From the NCBI GenBank assembly GCA_003427395.1, contig BFEA01000305.1:1857696-1890926 (forward strand): a stretch of DNA of 33,231 nt, in the 5' to 3' direction. A program made the translations under genes and the position numbers. Within the stretch, counting starts at the first letter, position 1. The number at the start of each line of letters is the position of its first letter. The notes beneath the pieces were generated by a model. The model searched no databases. It had not been told where the DNA came from and was given only the letters and a program-made list of their open reading frames with translations. This document shows positions 19,746 to 27,192 of this stretch, piece after piece. The DNA is from Chara braunii. Taxonomy: Eukaryota > Streptophyta > Charophyceae > Charales > Characeae.

Positions 19746-20886
19746 TGAGTTTTCTACAGTATTAGACGTCTAAAAATCGCCTTCGTAAGTTTGTCTCCAT
19801 AAATGATATTTTTTTGGTTCAACCATTCTTTCCAGCGCACTTGATCTTGTATATGGAGCACCTCTAATTTAGATAAAAGTCTTTTTCGTCTCATAGTCCA
19901 ATAGGCGTCCAAAACTGCATTTTGGCCTAGATTATCTTCTGCCGATTTAATGCGTTGAATTATAAGATTTTCCTCCTTCTTTCTTGACTGGGAATTTATT
20001 TGAGAAAAAACATTGAAAGCACGTTGCAGAATATGAATCCCTACGTCCACCCAATCTTCTTCCGTATTAAATAAATCCTTGGCTTCCTGCCACTGTGCCA
20101 ACTGACGTTGGGCCCATTGGATTACCCATGTATCACTCAACAAAGTTACATTAAGCTTATAGTAGGAGGGACCCCTTTTTGGGGCTTCACTGATATGAAA
20201 TTCAGCAACCACCGGTCTGTGATCATACATATCTTATATCAGGACTTCCACAACAGTACAATCCAACCATGGTGCACCCTTCATTAAGATAAAGTCTAAC
20301 CTTCTTCTAACTGGAGGGGTCCGAGTTCCGAACCAAGTATATGTCTGAGCATTCGGATTCAAGACCCGAAAAGCGTCAACCAGTGCTTGTGAAATAATAA
20401 AGCTCTGCAGTAATCTACTGACGGCTCTGATCGGTCCTGCTAGGGGGCTATCTAAACCTGGGTTCAATACAGTATTGCAGTAATTAAATTTTCCGAATCC
20501 GGTATGATCCCTGGTAGGTCTGCTAAAAAATTCAACCTCTCGTTATACTCAGCAGGTACATAGAGGGACATCACTGTCCAGTCTTTAGATCCTACCTGAA
20601 ATTTTACCCATACCCAACGCCCCCAAAGGTCAATCATTGAATCGATTATCACCGCGTCCAGATCCTTGTGAATTAACACTGCTGCGCCACCCCTAGTACC
20701 CTGAGCCGGAGACCAGAACTGTTGTCCAGTCCACCAGGATTCTATTTCCTTGCAACGAATTTCATCAAGTTTTGTTTCTTGAATACAAATTATTTGTATT
20801 TTCTTCTTGTGAATTCAAGCCTTTAGGCGACTGCGTTTATGTTTCTGATTTGTATCACATAACCCTCTCACGTTCCATAAGTCTTT
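19746..20886 (-). pseudogene. LINE-C ORF2, endonuclease part and linker
   Basis: This opens abruptly with LWNVRGLC, followed by IICIQETKLDEI with the catalytic Glu kept, and by AAVLIHKDLDAVI. VWVKFQVGSKDWTVMSLYVP, RRRLDFILMKGAPWLD and DHRPVVAEF come in shifted frames. The linker YYKLNVTLLSD and KAIFRRL joins it to the reverse transcriptase. Breaks lie near 20464 and 20232. The 5' end at about 20886 is truncated: no ORF1 precedes it and A/T homopolymers follow. Confidence 0.85.
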
Positions 20887-21060
20887 TTTGTTTTTTCTTT
20901 TACAAAAAAAAAGAAAAGGAAAAAAAAAAAAAAAAAACCTGTTTTTTTTACCACACTACTACCCAGTATTTCCCGTTGTTAGTGTGAAAGCGCGGTCGGA
21001 ATCAAATGCCCAGAGCCCCAATGTGCCTCAAGCAACCAACCGAAGTGACCAGAATTAGCA
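20887..21060. other. Homopolymer-rich flank of LINE-C
   Basis: Runs of A and T to about 20950, then short unique sequence. The AACCGAAGTGACCAGAATTA word at about 21039-21058 resembles sequence beside the MITE copies near 28310-28335 and 28490-28510. Confidence 0.5.
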
Positions 21061-21318
21061 TAACGGGCTTCTGTAGGGGTACAAGGCAAAAATGGAATTA
21101 CCATAACGGGCTTCTGTAGGGATACAAGGCAAAAATGGAATTACGATAACGGGCTCCTGTAGGGGTACAAGGCAAAAATGGAATTACCAGAACGGGTTTC
21201 TGTAGGGGTACAAGGCAAAAATGGAATTACCATAACGGGCTTTTGTAGGGGTACAAGGCAAAAATGGAATTACCATAACGGGCTTTTGTAGGGGTACAAG
21301 GCAAAAATGGGAGCCGGG
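21061..21318. repeat. 43-bp tandem repeat, about six copies
   Basis: Units start at 21061, 21104, 21147, 21190, 21233 and 21276 with TAACGGGCTTCTGTAGGGGT and variants, each followed by ACAAGGCAAAAATGG. Copies differ by a few bases. The last one breaks down into a G-rich stretch. A single related word stands near 28612-28642 (GGCTTCCGGAGGGGTGCGGG). Unit length equals that of the array at 7083, but the sequences are unrelated. Confidence 0.95.
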
Positions 21319-21350
21319 AGGGGAAGGAGGGGAAGGAGGGGAAGGAAAAG
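21311..21350 (+). repeat. G-rich (GGAGGGGAA) repeat with quadruplex potential
   Basis: Several GGG or GGGG runs are separated by 2-4 bases, directly behind the 43-bp array. Quadruplex formation is possible from the pattern but not shown. Confidence 0.7.
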
Positions 21351-21406
21351 ACGGAATCGCCACAGAGTGCCTCAATAGCTATTACCAGGCCCGCTGACCC
21401 GACCGT

Positions 21407-21427
21407 CTTTCCCGAAACACAACGCAC
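21407..21427. mobile_element. Left part of MITE copy M1, split by LINE-D
   Basis: CTTTCCCGAAACACAACGCA followed by C is the start of the MITE seen complete at 28359-28455 and 28916-29011. It stops at the LINE-D 5' border. The last 14 bases, GAAACACAACGCAC (21414-21427), recur exactly at 28198-28211 behind the LINE-D tail. The MITE then continues there, so LINE-D landed in this MITE. Confidence 0.85.
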
Positions 21428-22360
21428 ACATCATGTGGGTTTGGAGAGAGAAAACATACGATCGGGTGGGTTGGGCTTTTGTTATGACGACCCTCACACA
21501 CATGAACTTTGGCTCCAACTTCTGCAAATGGGTCTCGGTCATGTACTCGACCGCAACAACAGCAGTAATGGTTAATGAACAGATATCTCGTTGCTTCTCC
21601 CTCACGCGTTCTCTACGCCAGGGATGCCCGCTGGCCCCACTACTGTTTGTGCTCCACCTAGAGATCTTGTTGGACAATGTCAGACATAACGATCGGATAA
21701 TAGGCCCCTCCCTGTCCCATTCTGAGCAATGGAAAGGGGGGCCCCTAGCAGACGACTTAACACTAGCCTGCGCTAACACCAGACTGAACCTGAGAGAATT
21801 GAGGAAAGTATTAAACAAGTACTGTGAGTTATCTGAGACTTCCATAAACTGGAATAAATCCGCTTATTTTTTGTCATAACAATACTCCTTGTAGGCAAAC
21901 TGGGGTTTAAAAAAAGTGCCTACTGATACTTCTGAGTGTTTTTTGGGAGTACAGGTATCGCTGACAGACAATGTGGCTTTCCAAGATGCCCTGCTAGAAG
22001 AAAAGGTGGTGAATAGACTCAATTCATGGCAAAATGTGAAGCACCTATCTCTGATGGGAAGAGCCATGGTTATTTCTTCAACGGCTTTTGCAGTTTTATG
22101 GTACACGTTGGCGGTTCATCTTTTAGGAGAAGAGTCCTACAAAAAAATCAGGAATTCAGCAGCCAGACTCCTGTGGAAACCGGAAGGCAGTTCGCAGGAA
22201 AGCTTTATTTCAAAAGTAGCTTGGGTAACTGTTACCTATCCCAGGACGGAAGGGGGCCTAGGCATTCTAGACCCACAGACGCAGAACATAGCCTTACTAG
22301 CTAAATGGCCAATCAAGGCTTTATCAGCGAACCCTGAGGAACCGTGGTTTAAATTAGCTA
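21428..22360 (+). pseudogene. LINE-D ORF2, reverse transcriptase from motif A onwards
   Basis: The frame reads EKTYDRVGWAFVMTTL, RSLRQGCPLAPLLFVLHLEI, GGPLADDLTLA and INWNKSAYFLS. It changes frame near 21880, then reads CFLGVQVSLTDN, KHLSLMGRAMVIS, LLWKPEG, KVAWVTVTYPRTEGGLGILD and LLAKWPIKAL. The N-terminal half (endonuclease, first RT motifs) is absent because of 5' truncation. LINE homology ends near EEPWFKLAI at about 22355, where mitochondrial rps7 begins on the other strand. Confidence 0.9.
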
Positions 22361-22371
22361 TATGTACATTC

Positions 22372-22685
22372 TTACCACCAATGATAATGAGAAAAACTAC
22401 GATTTGATTCAGCTAATTTATGAAGATCATCTCTTTTTTTTTCTAGCAAATCCTTGTTTTTTCGAAACATCCTGTATTTCAGCAGATAAAGATTGATCTA
22501 AACTTATGTTTTTTTTTGTCAAACGTCGTCTCCACAAGGCGCCTTCAAGAATCCACCGAAGAGCTAAGGTTTCTTGACGACTCTTTAGTATAATGGATGA
22601 GACTAATTGGGTGGTTCCGGAGATTCTGACTTTTCTTACTTCTAAAATAGGTTTGACATTTTGCGAAAATTTTTCTCGATGAAGG
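22372..22685 (-). pseudogene. rps7: Mitochondrial rps7, C-terminal part
   Basis: The minus-strand frame gives [20 protein letters not shown], then RQETLALRWILEGALWRRRL, then RKKKRDDLHKLAESN and a terminal HYHWW before the stop at 22372-22374. The small-subunit protein S7 of plant mitochondria ends in the same way (HYRWW-like). About 100 C-terminal residues are present, without internal stops. The 5' part is cut near 22670-22690, where plastid-like rps8 begins on the other strand. It is a nuclear copy without its promoter context and is unlikely to be expressed. Confidence 0.85.
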
Positions 22686-22905
22686 ATTTATAAAGAATTT
22701 TCGTGAAGTTGTTATTTCTGATAAGAATTATTCTTTATTAACTTTAACATTAAAATATCAAGGATGAGCACGTGAACCATATATAACTACTTTAAGACGG
22801 ATTAACAAACCTGGTTTAAGGAGTTACTTTAGCTATCAAGATATACCTAAAGTGATGGGAGGTATGAGTGTCGTTATACTTTCAACTTCTCAAGGGATAA
22901 TAACG
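22668..22905 (+). pseudogene. rps8: rps8 fragment, plastid-like
   Basis: The frame reads [27 protein letters not shown], a TGA stop, [17 protein letters not shown] and [19 protein letters not shown]. The last block is close to the conserved C-terminal part of plastid ribosomal protein S8. Some early-plant mitochondria also have rps8, so plastid origin is likely but not certain. The N-terminus and the last residues are missing. The TGA may be one transition in an Arg codon. Confidence 0.75.
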
Positions 22906-23042
22906 GATGTAATTATAATTAATGTTCCTATCTATATCAAAACAAACCTTTCAATCAATTCAATTCAATTCAATTCAATAATTGGAGAATTCAATCATAT
23001 CGTATAGTATATATAAGCTTGAAGAAAGCATAGATAGACGAC
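22906..23042. other. AT-rich link between organelle pieces
   Basis: It holds a short TTCAA repeat at about 22952-22980 and no gene that I recognise. It may be organelle intergenic DNA. Confidence 0.4.
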
Positions 23043-23080
23043 TGGCGGAAGAGGGATTCGAACCCCCGACATGCGGAACG
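23043..23080 (-). tRNA. 3' part of an organelle-type tRNA (fragment)
   Basis: On the minus strand the sequence reads GTCGGGGGTTCGAATCCCTC and then TTCCGCCA. It has a T arm with GTTCGAAT, the 3' acceptor strand and a final A. The D arm, the anticodon and the 5' acceptor strand are missing, because rrn26 sequence begins instead. The amino acid cannot be assigned; the extra bases before the T arm would suit a tRNA with a long variable arm. Confidence 0.6.
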
Positions 23081-23082
23081 TT

Positions 23083-23290
23083 CTGTAAGTTGAAGAAGGT
23101 TGTTTGTGAAAACAGCTGGAGATATCAGAAGTGAGAATGCTGACATGAGTAACAAAAAATCAGGTGAAAAACATGATCGCCGAAAGTTCAAGGGTTTCTG
23201 CGTTCAGTCAATCTACGCAGAGTGAATCGGTCCCTAAGGAAACCCTGAAAGGCGGCGCCGATGGGTACTAGAAAGTGACGAAATTTGAAT
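23083..23290 (+). rRNA. rrn26: Mitochondrial large-subunit rRNA (rrn26), internal fragment
   Basis: Contains AACAGCTGGAGATATCAGAA, GAATGCTGACATGAGTAAC, TCGCCGAAAGTTCAAGGGTT and GGCGGCGCCGATGGGTAC. These match the alphaproteobacterial-type large-subunit rRNA that plant mitochondria keep. Only about 200 of more than 3000 nt are present, so it is not functional. Confidence 0.8.
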
Positions 23291-23338
23291 TAAGCTAGCG
23301 CTACTGAACAAAACAAAATTGGATGATTGGACAGAGCC

Positions 23339-23565
23339 TCAGTTGGTTCTTACGTCTCTTTCGAGATGAATAAATAAAAAACTCAATAAGTAAATAAAAT
23401 ACAATCGATTATCTCCCCAAAATGAAATAAAGTCCCAAAGACCTATGATGGTAATAAATATGGTTAACCCGATTAACATAACAAAATCATAATGGTACAC
23501 AAAGCCACTTTGAAGTGTACTTATTTGCTTTGCTAATTTTTGAAATGTGGGAGACTGGAGCTTGA
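23339..23565 (-). pseudogene. nad5: Mitochondrial nad5, 3' end
   Basis: The minus-strand frame reads FQKLAKQISTLQSGFVYHYD, then LIGLTIFITIIGLWDF and a hydrophobic end to the stop. This is the C-terminal membrane segment of NADH dehydrogenase subunit 5 of respiratory complex I. The open frame continues to 23695, but I do not recognise nad5 beyond about 23565, so a junction lies there. Only about 75 of more than 600 residues are present. Confidence 0.85.
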
Positions 23566-23692
23566 GTGGGAAACCCAAACAAAAACGCAAAACAGATGAA
23601 AGAAAACATGCATAGACCCAGAGTTGTCGTTTTTTCTGGGTCATCGTTATGCATCTTATCATACTTGCAAAGTCAAATAACATAAAAAACGT

Positions 23693-23813
23693 CATGCAAA
23701 CAAAACACGGTATTGCTTATATTCAATCAACTTTAAGTAACACTATAATTACCATAACAGATTCTTTTGGAGATACCAAATTTTGGTCCTCTTCTGGTTC
23801 AGTGGGATTTAAA
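23693..23813 (+). pseudogene. rps11: Mitochondrial rps11, N-terminal fragment
   Basis: [20 protein letters not shown] and SSSGSVGFK match the start of ribosomal protein S11, in the mitochondrial rather than the plastid version (YIQST, not HIQAS). After GFK at about 23813 the sequence changes and the remaining open frame to 23960 has no S11 features, so another fragment joins here. Confidence 0.8.
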
Positions 23814-23993
23814 CCTGCTATAATTGAATTATTAAAAAACAGTGCTCAACCTACTTCAACAGTCAGAAATATTTTCTCTTTTCCACTTTCCATTACCCGT
23901 GGGACTCGACCCTATCAAAGGATCGAAGAGAAGGTGCTAACGCGAAGTTCTGAATCTTAATTGGGGAATACGGCCTTGTAAGATTTACTTGGA

Positions 23994-24027
23994 GAGCCGT
24001 ATGCAATGAAAGTTGCACGTACGGTTC
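23994..24027 (+). ncRNA. Group II intron domain V
   Basis: This is a 34-nt hairpin with GAGCCGTA paired to TACGGTTC, a 2-nt bulge (CG), an upper stem TGCAAT/GTTGCA and a GAAA loop. The catalytic AGC triad is present. This is the hallmark core of group II introns, common in plant mitochondrial genes. No flanking exon can be assigned and the rest of the intron is not recognisable. It is a transplanted fragment, unable to splice alone. Confidence 0.9.
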
Positions 24028-24106
24028 GGAGGAGATAAAAAACAAAGCATTTCGAATTTTGTGACATCCAGCGTCATCAAAGTGACCTCACATTATTCAT
24101 GCAGTG

Positions 24107-24232
24107 CTTTCTGTTTAAATCGGAGAACTTATGAATGAAATACGGCTTGAAATTTCCAAACACAACACGATTATAGAGCCAAATGGAATAAGCTGCTCCT
24201 AAAATCATTCCAATGGCTGCTAATGTTTATAT
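24107..24232 (-). pseudogene. nad4: Mitochondrial nad4, internal fragment
   Basis: The minus-strand frame reads LAAIGMILGAAYSIWLYNRV and then VFGNFKPYFIHKFSDLNRK. This is a conserved stretch of NADH dehydrogenase subunit 4 near the C-terminal membrane region. About 40 of roughly 490 residues remain. Sequence between 24233 and 24325 is not assigned. Confidence 0.85.
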
Positions 24233-24325
24233 ACTGATGGGGGAATGGTCTTTAGGTAGGAAAAAAGACGTCTTGGCGTGTCTAATGATTAGAACTTACG
24301 TATAAAAACAGCCCAAATCAAGATT

Positions 24326-25107
24326 CTGGCGAAGTATTCTTTATGCCTGGAGAAAGGCTTTCCCAACGGAACGGGATAACCCCCAGACCAGGGACACAGT
24401 ACTGAATCAGATTCTCTTTGAAAACCCGCTCATCAGAGACAGAAATGGCAAGGAATATTCAACTCTGGAATCAGCAGGTAACTTTGGCAAAGCTTGGATT
24501 GAGAGAGGATTTGTGAGGGTTAGGGACCTTTGGAATACCGAGAGAAAAGCCTGGTACACGCCTGAGGAGATGAAAGGTAAACTGGGTAGATTGAGAAAGG
24601 TAGCAGACAGACTTACTGAAATTCTTCAGTCAATCCCGTACTCTTGGACAGTCTTACTGCAGGAGAACCAAATCCCTACTGGGGGACCTTGGTGTATCCC
24701 CCTTCTCCAGGACAATATAATATTGCAGGTTACTGACTCCTTGGGGAATGAGGGCTGGGTGGCCAAGCAGTGGGAAATCGCAGCGGTAACAGACTTTTCC
24801 AAAGAACTCTACCCAATTGCGGGTTCTCTCCAAATCCCTTCTACCGAAGGGATGGCGGAGATTGCTGTTAATCTGCACCTGAAGAAGAGCAAGGTAACTC
24901 GGGGCGCCTTCTGGTGTGCTTCCCTTCCGATGGGAACACAACCGCTTGCTGATGCAAGCGTGGATGTTAGGTCAGTAGGTTGGTTCGTGAATAATACTCG
25001 GAAAAGGGTATCCTTGAATGAGTTCTCCACTAAGATCGGGATGGCTATTCAAAGATCGAAAGGGTCTAAGTCCCCAGTGCAGTCCATAGTCGAAAGAAGA
25101 AAAGATG
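24326..25107 (+). pseudogene. LINE-D ORF2, region between reverse transcriptase and zinc finger
   Basis: Resumes LINE-D after the organelle block with RFWRSILYAWRKAFPTERD, ILFENPLIRDRNGKEYS, NFGKAWIERGFVRVRDLW and, near its end, SVGWFVNNTRKRVSLNEF. LINE-A and LINE-C have the same words in the same order. The frame is open to 25107, where the 2.1-kb unit begins. Codons at 25093-25107 join those at 27193 without a frame change when the unit and one target copy are left out. About 30 codons of LINE-D seem to be missing at the organelle block. Confidence 0.9.
25097..25107. repeat. Left target-site duplication of the 2.1-kb unit
   Basis: AAGAAAAGATG here and at 27182-27192, directly behind the A-rich tail. 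The bases beyond do not match. A-rich sequence lowers the weight of the first few bases, but GAAAAGATG is specific and sits exactly where LINE-D homology breaks. Confidence 0.8.
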
Positions 25108-25395
25108 GATGGGGATCTTAATCCCCAACCAACCTAACAACGACAATGATTAGTGGAAAAACAGCCGGAAGCGCTGCGCACCGCTAGCGCCCTGGTACCT
25201 CGCGGGGGACCGGTTGGCAGGGCCCAGCCTGCTCTCTGCGCGACGCGTCAGTGAGGCTGAGGCTGACGTGGCCTTCACGTCGGACCATATGTGCGCCACG
25301 TGGCGTCCAACGTAGTGCCCGTTGAGAAGGGTGTGTCTGGCGGGGGAGGGGTGGTACTAGGGTTGTGAGTGCGGTGTGTGGCGTGGAGAAGCTTA

Positions 25396-26211
25396 ATGCC
25401 GCGGAGCGATATAGGGTCGTTTGTGATGGAGCCTGCAGCATCGACGGGCCCTGCCTCGTCTCTTTTATGGTGGGACATGGCATCACCGGCGGACATAGTT
25501 GGCGTGTATAAACAACAAATACGCGAGGCAATCGAGGTCATCCTGCAAGCCGAGGGTAAACTGCCGCTGTTGATACTGCATCAGGTTGACGACTCCATCC
25601 TTGAATGGTGGGACGTGCTGCAACAGATCGCTTCCTCATTGCCGGGCACTCTTCATGAGGAGCCAGCGACAAGTGATTTATAAGAGTGTTGTTTGCGATT
25701 GGAAGAGCTTCAACAAATCACAGCACAACAGCTGGCAGCGATCACCATTGGAAATTTGCCAGTGGATGTGTGCTGCCCTGCTGCACTGGGAGTTTGGGAG
25801 GAGACTGATGGGGGGGCGGCTCCCCCACTCCCAACGTCTTCGAACGAGATCTTTGTGGAGGGGCAAGATCTCTCTGCAGCACTGGGGGCGGAGGGTGATA
25901 ACTGTAACGACCAGCTCTATATCGACGATACTAACAATGATACTGCAGTTGCTCCCACCAACAACGACAACAACAACAACAACAACAATACCAACACCAA
26001 CACCAACACCACCAACAACAACAACGATAACGATAACATGATGGCTGCAAATGAAGACGATGGTGGCCGCCAGAATAACGGGAGGGTAAGTGTGTTTGGG
26101 GTTTCCTTTTTCTCCCCCCCCCCCCCTTCTCTCCCCCCCTGCCCCTTCTCCTTTGCAATTGTGTTGACGATAGGGGGGCAGGGCGAGAGGCCTGTTTGCA
26201 TGCTTTGCTGA
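25396..26211 (+). pseudogene. Unknown ORF in the retrotransposed unit, with one in-frame stop
   Basis: The frame from ATG 25396 (MPRSDIGSFVMEP) runs to TAA at 25681-25683 and then continues in the same frame to 26211. The first part contains YKQQIREAIEVILQAEGKLP and ILEWWDVLQQIASSLPG, helical-looking. The second contains RLEELQQITAQQLAAITIG, a Pro/Ala stretch and an Asn/Thr/Asp tract at about 25945-26040. I do not recognise the family. A faint similarity of order to the LINE-B ORF1 N-terminus (both around a W...LL...LP pattern) would suit an ORF1 protein, but that is weak. GTAAGT at 26086-26091 could be a splice donor ending the exon at 26085. Confidence 0.45.
25945..26040 (+). repeat. AAC/ACC-rich triplet repeat coding for Asn and Thr in the ORF
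   Basis: AACAAC and AACACC triplets run within the open frame and give an Asn/Thr/Asp-rich tract. It is probably disordered. Confidence 0.85.
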
Positions 26212-26361
26212 GAAAAGGTTAACCGACCCCCCATTTTTCACCTCAATTTATTGTGGCTTTGCTTAGCATCTTGGAAGGGTGGGGAGGGGGGAAAGGGGCG
26301 GGGGGGGCGCGTGAGGGGATAGGATAGAGACTAGAACTACGTTACCGTATTTGTAGGTATC

Positions 26362-26977
26362 CACGTGGTCATACGGTAGGTTTTGCCACGTGCCAACAGC
26401 GTAGGAGGTACTACGGTTTGCCACTGTGATAAATCTTGCCACGTGGACGGGGTTGGAGGACGGGGTGATTGGCGTTAAGTTTTTTTTGAAACTCCTCTGG
26501 GTTCTCCCACGTGGCTACTCTGGTTATAGTTTTCCTAGGATGCCTGCTCTGAATGCCCCCTCTTCTCATGGCGCAGTATGATAGATGAGTACTTCGGAGC
26601 TGGGATATGAACTCATGAATTGGTGGGTAGTCAATTCCCTCTATTGAGGGTAATGGAAGCTGTTCACCAGTTGTAAATATGTGCCTGCGTTGCTGCTCGG
26701 CTGAATTTTTGCATCCCTATTGGGGCGGCCACGTGGCATGCATATATGATTTCGTTTTTTTTAGCACAAGTTTTCCTATTCTGATTGTCCCTCCCTCTCA
26801 TGGAGCTGCACGCTGTTGTTACATGTTGAGGGTTTCAGAGTAGGTGGTAAGGACCTTACAGAGTGATGGGCAGCTGACCCCTCGGGTGAGGGCAATTCAA
26901 GCTGCCTGTTAGGCTACTGCTGTGTGCTTACGTGTCAGTGCATTAATCTTTCATGTTTACAGTAGGGTGGACACGTG
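26362..26977. promoter_or_regulatory. Cluster of G-box (CACGTG) words in diverged tandem repeats
   Basis: CACGTG lies at 26362-26367, 26387-26392, 26440-26445, 26508-26513, 26730-26735 and 26972-26977, and another is at 25297-25302. Most are in the context CCACGTGG. The last three open similar blocks of about 222 and 242 bp, each with GTTTTCCTA and CTCATGG words after the G-box, so they are diverged tandem repeats. G-boxes bind plant bZIP and bHLH factors. Whether any protein binds here is unknown. Confidence 0.6.
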
Positions 26978-27011
26978 GCATGCTCTATATGAAATATGAA
27001 TTTTGGCTGTT

Positions 27012-27181
27012 TCTGGGACGCTGGACCCGTTTTCCAGCAGGTGTTGCTCCCCACCAATAGATGGAGCCTCCCCGGGTACTATGCTAGTGGTGTCTGCTCC
27101 TATCAGCACCCCTAGCATCCCCTTGGGTTGTTCTTTAAAAAAAAAAGAAAAGAAAAAAAAAAGAAAAAAAGAAAAAAAGAA
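27012..27181 (+). other. LINE-type 3' tail of the retrotransposed unit
   Basis: The hairpin GCTGGACCCGTTTTCCAGC at 27020-27038 is followed by the CCACCAATAGATGGAGCC block and an A-rich tail with scattered G. It is nearly the same as 14103-14242. The tail runs straight into the right target copy AAGAAAAGATG at 27182. Confidence 0.85.
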
Positions 27182-27192
27182 AAGAAAAGATG

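Larger units (their letters stand above)
15817..20886 (-). mobile_element. LINE-C: 5'-truncated non-LTR retrotransposon, degraded and interrupted
   Basis: Read on the minus strand, the element starts inside the first motif of the endonuclease (LWNVRGLC at about 20885). It runs through endonuclease, linker, reverse transcriptase and zinc-finger region to a 3' UTR and a poly(T)-represented A tail at 15817-15840. AATAAA lies at 15855-15860 just before the tail. It belongs with LINE-D, sharing RSLRQGCPLAPLLF, LADDLT and KHLSL-GRA. Many frameshifts break it, and an AT-rich block of about 500 bp splits it at about 17115-17615. Confidence 0.85.
22360..24325. other. Mosaic of organelle DNA inserted in LINE-D
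   Basis: About 1.97 kb between two consecutive LINE-D segments holds pieces of at least six organelle genes in mixed orientation. They are rps7 (-), rps8 (+), a tRNA 3' part (-), rrn26 (+), nad5 (-), rps11 (+), a group II intron end (+) and nad4 (-). The pieces are not in any normal mitochondrial order and join abruptly inside genes. Most are mitochondrial, while rps8 looks plastid-like. Such patchworks are known from nuclear organelle DNA insertions formed by end joining of several fragments. Borders are approximate to about 15 bp. Confidence 0.85.
25108..27181 (+). mobile_element. Non-autonomous retrotransposed unit with ORF, G-box cluster and LINE-type 3' tail
   Basis: This block of 2074 bp lies between two halves of the LINE-D frame and has an 11-bp target duplication and an A-rich tail (about 27136-27181). 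Its last 170 bp are the LINE tail also seen at 14003-14242, with the hairpin at 27020-27038. It contains no endonuclease or reverse transcriptase. It carries one ORF of about 270 codons, with a stop inside, and a region of diverged repeats with CACGTG words. It could be a half-LINE (ORF1 only), a LINE with an internal deletion, or a host transcript fused to a LINE tail. Confidence 0.75.

Noticed and set aside
22372-24232. Functional organelle genes transferred to the nucleus
   Set aside because: Every gene is cut at one or both ends, and no targeting peptide or promoter is joined to them.
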